This document shows, one piece after another, positions 59,905-64,000 of a stretch of 64,000 nt of DNA. Source of the stretch: Piscirickettsiaceae bacterium (GTDB lineage Bacteria; Pseudomonadota; Gammaproteobacteria; Nitrosococcales; Methylophagaceae); NCBI GenBank assembly GCA_024685975.1, contig JAIBDZ010000006.1:34410-98409 (forward strand), read 5' to 3'. The position numbers and the translations under genes were made by a program. Numbering within the stretch: position 1 is the stretch's first letter; each line of letters begins with the position of its first letter. Under the pieces are notes generated by a model. It did no database searches. It was not told where the DNA came from and was given only the letters and a program-made list of their open reading frames with translations.

Positions 59905-61848
59905 ATGGGTTATTGTCTTATGGTACGTATCAATCAATTAGTAATGCTAGGGATGGTTTTAGTATTAATGTGCTTTGGACGGCAGGTTTTCGCCGCTAAT
60001 GAGGCGGTAAATGATGTCCGTATTTTGATTGATGTATCAGGGAGCATGAAAAAAAATGATCCACAAAACCTAAGAATACCCGCACTGGACATGGTAGTTG
60101 AGTTATTACCACCAGAGTCAAAATCTGGCGTGTGGACATTTGCTAAATACGTCAACATGCTCGTTCCTCACAAATCCGTTGATGATCCATGGCGGGAACA
60201 GGCGAAACAGCAAACCGGTAAAATCCATTCTAATGGGTTGTTTACTGATATCGAACAGGTCATGAACAGAGCGACTAAAAATCTGACTCAGCCTGATAAA
60301 TCATCTCGTCGTAGCGTGATTTTATTATCTGATGGTTTAGTGGATATTAACCCTGAGGCACAACCGAATATTGATTCGAAGCAACGTATCTTAAAAGAAG
60401 TCGTTCCTCGTTTAAAACAGGCCGATATCGCGGTTCATACTATTGCCTTGTCTGACGCTTCAGATCAAGCTTTATTACGAGAAATTGCATTAGAAACAGA
60501 TGGTTGGTATGAGCAAGTCGATAATGCACAACAGCTACAGCGCGTCTTTCTGCATTTATTCGAAAAAGCCGCGGAGCGAGATACTGTTCCTATTGAAGAT
60601 AATCAATTTATGATCGATGACAGCGTCACTGAAATGACTTTGTTGGTTTTCCGTCGTGCCGATGCTGTGCCGACGCAATTGGTCATGCCTAACCAAACTA
60701 TCCTGACTCACGAGACTGAGAATGAGGCGGTTCGTTGGCTTCATCATGAAGCGGGTTATGATTTAATTACGATTGCCAATCCTGACGTAGGAGAGTGGTC
60801 AATACAGGCAGCGTTTGACCCTGATAACCGTGTGATGATTTTGACTGATCTTCAACTGCAAACGACAGAGTTACCGAATAATATCGTGATTGGCGAAAAT
60901 GTCGATTTTGATATTAATTTAACCAATAAAGGTGACGTGATTGAGCGTGAACAGTTTTTAGATTTATTAGATGTCACTATCTCACATGAAAATGAAGTCA
61001 GCGATATTGTCACTGAGAATCTCAACGAGACAGTTAGGCAAGGTATTTATCGGACGCAGGTCGGAGATACCTTTGAGTCAGGTAGAAATGATGTGGTTAC
61101 CACCGTTAAAAGTGCGACTTTTGAACGACAACGTCGTCAAAGTATTAATGTGGTTGCGATGCCTTTTAGTATCAATATGGAGCAACTACTCGAGCAAGAA
61201 ACCCGCACCCACCGCCTGACACTTGTGCCAGATAGTAGCTTAGTCAATACCCAAAAAATGACCATTGCAGCTATGTTAATGTCAGAAGATGGCAATGAAT
61301 GGTCTTATGATGTGATGCCGGCTGAAGATAACACATGGCAACTAACATTAACCGAATTAGAGCCGAATAAAACCTATACGGTGAATGTGCAAATCAAAAC
61401 AGAAACATTAACCGGACGTACTTTATTCCTACAACCTGATGCGATGGTATTAACGGATGAACAGCTTGAATTGGTGCCCGTGGATGATATTACAGATCAA
61501 ATATCGCAAGAGTTAGCAACGTTAGGACAAGAACAAGCGACCGATTTGAGTGCTGAAGAATCATTAATTGGCGATGATGATGTATTGAATATGAATGATG
61601 ATGTCATTGCCCCTATTGATGAATTAGATGGCGAGATTGGTGATTTGAATGATTTATTGGCTAATGATGATTTAGGTGAAGAATTGACGCTCATCGATGA
61701 CAAAAATGAATCTGAAGTACAAGTAAGCAATCTATCAAGCCAAACAATGATGATTGGAAATGTGATATTTATATTGATTGCCGTAGCGGGTATTTACCTC
61801 TGGCGGCGACAAACGGCGACAAGCCAAAACCCAGTGGAGCAGTTGTAA
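59905..61848 (+). CDS. Membrane-anchored von Willebrand A domain protein
   Basis: 647-residue exported protein. A signal peptide (VMLGMVLVLMCFGRQVFA) is followed by a vWA domain (about residues 36-225) with the MIDAS motif DVSGSMKKN, a Thr in the middle region, and LSDGLVD. Beta-rich domains cover about 230-520. An acidic, Asp/Glu-rich segment (about 545-600) precedes one C-terminal membrane span (ILIAVAGIYLW) with a short basic end. It resembles the TIGR03503 family, from memory. The next gene, an acidic membrane protein, starts at the base after its stop codon. Confidence 0.7.
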   Translation: MGYCLMVRINQLVMLGMVLVLMCFGRQVFAANEAVNDVRILIDVSGSMKKNDPQNLRIPALDMVVELLPPESKSGVWTFAKYVNMLVPHKSVDDPWREQAKQQTGKIHSNGLFTDIEQVMNRATKNLTQPDKSSRRSVILLSDGLVDINPEAQPNIDSKQRILKEVVPRLKQADIAVHTIALSDASDQALLREIALETDGWYEQVDNAQQLQRVFLHLFEKAAERDTVPIEDNQFMIDDSVTEMTLLVFRRADAVPTQLVMPNQTILTHETENEAVRWLHHEAGYDLITIANPDVGEWSIQAAFDPDNRVMILTDLQLQTTELPNNIVIGENVDFDINLTNKGDVIEREQFLDLLDVTISHENEVSDIVTENLNETVRQGIYRTQVGDTFESGRNDVVTTVKSATFERQRRQSINVVAMPFSINMEQLLEQETRTHRLTLVPDSSLVNTQKMTIAAMLMSEDGNEWSYDVMPAEDNTWQLTLTELEPNKTYTVNVQIKTETLTGRTLFLQPDAMVLTDEQLELVPVDDITDQISQELATLGQEQATDLSAEESLIGDDDVLNMNDDVIAPIDELDGEIGDLNDLLANDDLGEELTLIDDKNESEVQVSNLSSQTMMIGNVIFILIAVAGIYLWRRQTATSQNPVEQL

Positions 61849-64000
61849 ATGAATATGGCCGACCCAAGCATGCAAATGTTAGCCTATGAACTTGCCTTAA
61901 TATTTGGTCTATTAAGTGGCTGGCTTTTGTTTAAGCAGTATAAAAAAAGCAAACAAATCAAAGCTGACGCCAGTGCACAAGTTAAAAAGCTCAAGCGACA
62001 AAAAGACCGACGTATTGAGCAATTGAGTCAAATGCTATCAGAAAAATATTATTTATCTGGTGAAGCTGTGACGCAAAAAGCACAAGAAATACAAACGCTA
62101 GAGCAAAAAATATATAAGTCGCAGCTGACATTATTTCTCGACCAAGATGCCAAATCATTAAAACAATTACCCACACAAATCGAAAGTGCGATAAATAGCT
62201 GTCTAGATCTATTACCGGTTGGAACTCAAGATCCTGCTGATAAAGCAGTGAAACAGCAACAAGAGGATGCTTTAACCCAAACTGTCGAAGCAACGGCTTC
62301 AAAAGTGGATGAACTGATTGAGACGGTTCGACTTTTATCGGTAGCCTCCGTAGCTGCGCCATTGGTTGAAGAAACTGTCGCTGAACCCGAACCCGAACCC
62401 GAACCGGAATTAGATTCAATTCCCAATATGACAGAAGACAATCGTTCAGATGAGACCTTCAGTGACGTGAGTGAGCCTGAGCCAGAAATTGTGGAGGCTA
62501 ATGACGAGCCGCAGGAAGAAGTCTTAGTCTCAGAACAAGATATTGATAATCTATTAGACGAACTTGAAGAAGATGTTGTCGATACCAGCAATGACATCGA
62601 AGTAACCGCTGACGAAACCAATGCGATTGATGATATCGATGCTATTTTGAATCAAGTGGCCGGCGTAGAAGTGGCTGAGTCAACGACAGACAATGATGAA
62701 GTCGATACGGACGAGATTATTGAAGAGAGCGTAGAACAGGTCGCGGATATTGACGATATTGATGCGTTAATAGAACAAACAATGTCTGAAGAGACTACGC
62801 CGATTGACGATATTGATGCATTAGTCGAGAAAGAAAGAGCTGATATGGAAGCGGAAGAAGCTTTCAATAAAGAAGAACAACAGCTAGCGGCTATGATGAC
62901 AGAAGAAGACGATCCTGGAGATACTAGCTCAAAAAAGCCTGAAGCTGAATCAGGGGCGGTAGCCTTTGATTCAGCTACCAACACAAATGACGATAATCAA
63001 GCTGCTAGTCTGATACATGACGATGCTCAGCTGGATGATATGGCAACAGAAACGGCATTGTATGATGAAGTCATGTCTGAGATCGTTTCCGGTACCGAAC
63101 CAGAACTTGAAGCTGAAGCAGAGCCAGAGCTCGAAGCAGAGCCAGAACTTGAAGCAGAGCCAGAACTTGAAGCAGAGCCAGAACTTGAAGCAGAGCCAGA
63201 ACTTGAAGCAGAGCCAGAACTTGAAGCAGAGCCAGAACTTGAAGCAGAGCCAGAACTTGAAGCAGAGCCAGAACTTGAAGCAGAGTCAGAACTTGAAGCT
63301 GAGTCAGAGCTTGAAGCTGAGTCAGAGCTTGAAGCTGAGTCAGAGCTTGAAGCTGAGTCAGAAACTGATGTCGATGCACTAAGAGAACGTGTTAAACAAC
63401 AAATGCTGGCTTTACAGCAGTCACAACAGAGTGACGAATTAGAGACAAATGTCGAGAAAGAACAAGAACAATCGACTGATAGTAAATCTATTTCATTAAG
63501 TGCGTTTGTTAATGCCAATTGGCAGGGTGATACGCCAGATATTTATGGTAAGACTCACTTTGAAATTGAAGATGTTATTCAAGAAGATCTAGGCGTAAAT
63601 TCTGTTAATAATCTTATACCTGAGCCAGAACTAGAAGCTGAACCAGAACTCGAAGCTGAACCAGAACTTGAAGCTGAGCCAGAACTTGAAGCTGAGCCAG
63701 AACTAGAAGCAGAGTCAGAACTAGAAGCAGAGTCAGAACTAGAAGCAGAGTCAGAACTAGAAGCAGAGTCAGAACTAGAAGCAGAGCCAGAACTTGAAGC
63801 TGAGCCTGAACTTGAAGCAGAGCCTGAACTTGAAGCAGAGCCTGAACTTGAAGCAGAGCCTGAACTTGAAGCAGAGCCTGAACTTGAAGCTGAGCCTGAA
63901 CTTAAAGCTGAGCCAGAACTTGAAGCTGAGCCAGAACTTGAAGCTGAGCCAGAACTTGAAGCTGAGCCAGAACTTGAAGCTGAGCCTGAACTTGAAGCAG
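61849..64000 (+). CDS. Large acidic membrane protein with EPELEA repeats (partial)
   Basis: Open frame of at least 717 codons from the ATG at 61849, with no stop before the window end. Residues about 11-28 form a membrane span (LAYELALIFGLLSGWLLF), followed by a basic coiled-coil segment (QIKADASAQVKKLKRQKDRR onward) to about 130. Then comes a long acidic region with several DIDALL-like motifs, and two arrays of a six-residue repeat (Glu-Pro-Glu-Leu-Glu-Ala). The ATG has no clear RBS apart from GGAGCAG 12 bases upstream, and it begins directly after the vWA gene stop. No family was recognised; the mature function is unknown. It may work with the vWA protein. Confidence 0.7.
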   Translation, partial: MNMADPSMQMLAYELALIFGLLSGWLLFKQYKKSKQIKADASAQVKKLKRQKDRRIEQLSQMLSEKYYLSGEAVTQKAQEIQTLEQKIYKSQLTLFLDQDAKSLKQLPTQIESAINSCLDLLPVGTQDPADKAVKQQQEDALTQTVEATASKVDELIETVRLLSVASVAAPLVEETVAEPEPEPEPELDSIPNMTEDNRSDETFSDVSEPEPEIVEANDEPQEEVLVSEQDIDNLLDELEEDVVDTSNDIEVTADETNAIDDIDAILNQVAGVEVAESTTDNDEVDTDEIIEESVEQVADIDDIDALIEQTMSEETTPIDDIDALVEKERADMEAEEAFNKEEQQLAAMMTEEDDPGDTSSKKPEAESGAVAFDSATNTNDDNQAASLIHDDAQLDDMATETALYDEVMSEIVSGTEPELEAEAEPELEAEPELEAEPELEAEPELEAEPELEAEPELEAEPELEAEPELEAEPELEAESELEAESELEAESELEAESELEAESETDVDALRERVKQQMLALQQSQQSDELETNVEKEQEQSTDSKSISLSAFVNANWQGDTPDIYGKTHFEIEDVIQEDLGVNSVNNLIPEPELEAEPELEAEPELEAEPELEAEPELEAESELEAESELEAESELEAESELEAEPELEAEPELEAEPELEAEPELEAEPELEAEPELEAEPELKAEPELEAEPELEAEPELEAEPELEAEPELEA
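63097..63363 (+). repeat. 18-bp tandem repeat array 1 (EPELEA)
   Basis: About 15 copies of an 18-bp unit (GAACCAGAACTTGAAGCA and variants), each coding Glu-Pro/Ser-Glu-Leu-Glu-Ala. The unit is a multiple of 3, so copy-number change keeps the frame. Copies at the 5' end use proline and those toward the 3' end use serine. Confidence 0.95.
63622..64000 (+). repeat. 18-bp tandem repeat array 2 (EPELEA), continues past the window
   Basis: At least 21 copies of the same 18-bp unit run to the last base of the window. Blocks differ in synonymous codons (CTA versus CTT, CCA versus CCT), and there is a serine sub-block near 63712-63780, a sign of recent local duplication. Confidence 0.95.

Noticed and set aside
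62226-62984. Serine-rich antisense open frames
   Set aside because: Low-complexity complements of the acidic Glu/Asp coding sequence, with no RBS.
63027-63518. Long open frames on both strands across the repeat array (Ser/Gly-rich antisense, Gln/Leu-rich other frames)
   Set aside because: They are by-products of the 18-bp repeat read in other frames; the plus-strand frame from 61849 has a membrane anchor and no stop.
63097-64000. CRISPR array
   Set aside because: Unit is 18 bp without spacers and is in frame with a protein; it is a coding tandem repeat.
1-64000. Prophage, insertion sequence, integron or genomic island
   Set aside because: No transposase, integrase, phage structural gene or flanking direct repeat was seen; the nas region has the same base composition as its surroundings.

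Overview
The window reads as chromosomal DNA of a low-GC gammaproteobacterium. The order rseC/mucC - mucD - lepA - lepB - (DUF4845) - rnc - era - recO - pdxJ - acpS is typical of that class. The nitrate assimilation genes, the exosortase-type VPxPA-CTERM proteins and the AT-rich codon use would fit a marine methylotroph such as Methylophaga, but no genus-diagnostic gene (for example mxaF or hps) is present, so the genus is inference. No phage, insertion sequence, integron or CRISPR array was seen. Nearly all genes look intact.

Layout. 1-9062: envelope stress tail (rseC, mucD), lepA, lepB, rnc, era, recO, pdxJ, acpS and cysM, mostly translationally coupled. 9065-11721: a YdbH-like intermembrane protein with a YnbE/YdbL-like lipoprotein. 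11799-14239: rlmD and an AlkC-type DNA glycosylase. 14240-15770: two paralogous secreted VPxPA-CTERM proteins, each behind its own structured leader resembling a GEMM-I (c-di-GMP-I) riboswitch. 15835-18240: ppsA on the minus strand.

18425-32299 is a nitrate assimilation island: nirB-nirD-phzF-nasB-nasA, an outer membrane porin, an ANTAR regulator (NasT-like) and the nitrate ABC transporter nrtA-nrtB-nrtC/D. Sigma-54 type -24/-12 elements (GG-N10-GC) lie before nirB, the porin and nrtA. Each has an NtrC-like dyad (GCAC-N7-GTGC or one mismatch) about 90-125 bp upstream of the predicted transcription start. Together the genes form a nitrogen-controlled regulon: nitrate crosses the porin, is imported by the ABC system and is reduced to ammonium by NasA and NirBD.

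32351-35035: two tandem PilU/PilT-type retraction ATPases (minus). 35252-41612: lpxR, tRNA-Leu(CAA) (minus), queA-trmJ-cysE, iscR-iscA, bioA and an EncFtn-type ferritin without an encapsulin gene beside it. 41615-48490 (minus): a lipoprotein, a HugZ-like protein, a small conserved protein, a lytic transglycosylase, a CopD-like membrane protein, fumarase, proS, a MIF-like tautomerase and a DUF4124 protein. 48549-56600: a pseudouridine synthase, a small Arg-rich protein, a DinF-type MATE protein (minus), TauE, rubredoxin, ppa, serB, grxD, clpS and clpA. 56911-59750 (minus): cobO and btuB behind a cobalamin riboswitch. 59905-64000: a membrane-anchored vWA protein and a long acidic membrane protein with arrays of an 18-bp (six-residue) repeat; this last gene runs off the window.

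Most notable: the three-promoter sigma-54/NtrC set (which also moves the nirB start), the paired riboswitch + CTERM modules, the orphan EncFtn ferritin, two probable leaderless genes (queA, bioA), the lipoprotein fusion next to YdbH, and the repeat protein at the right edge.
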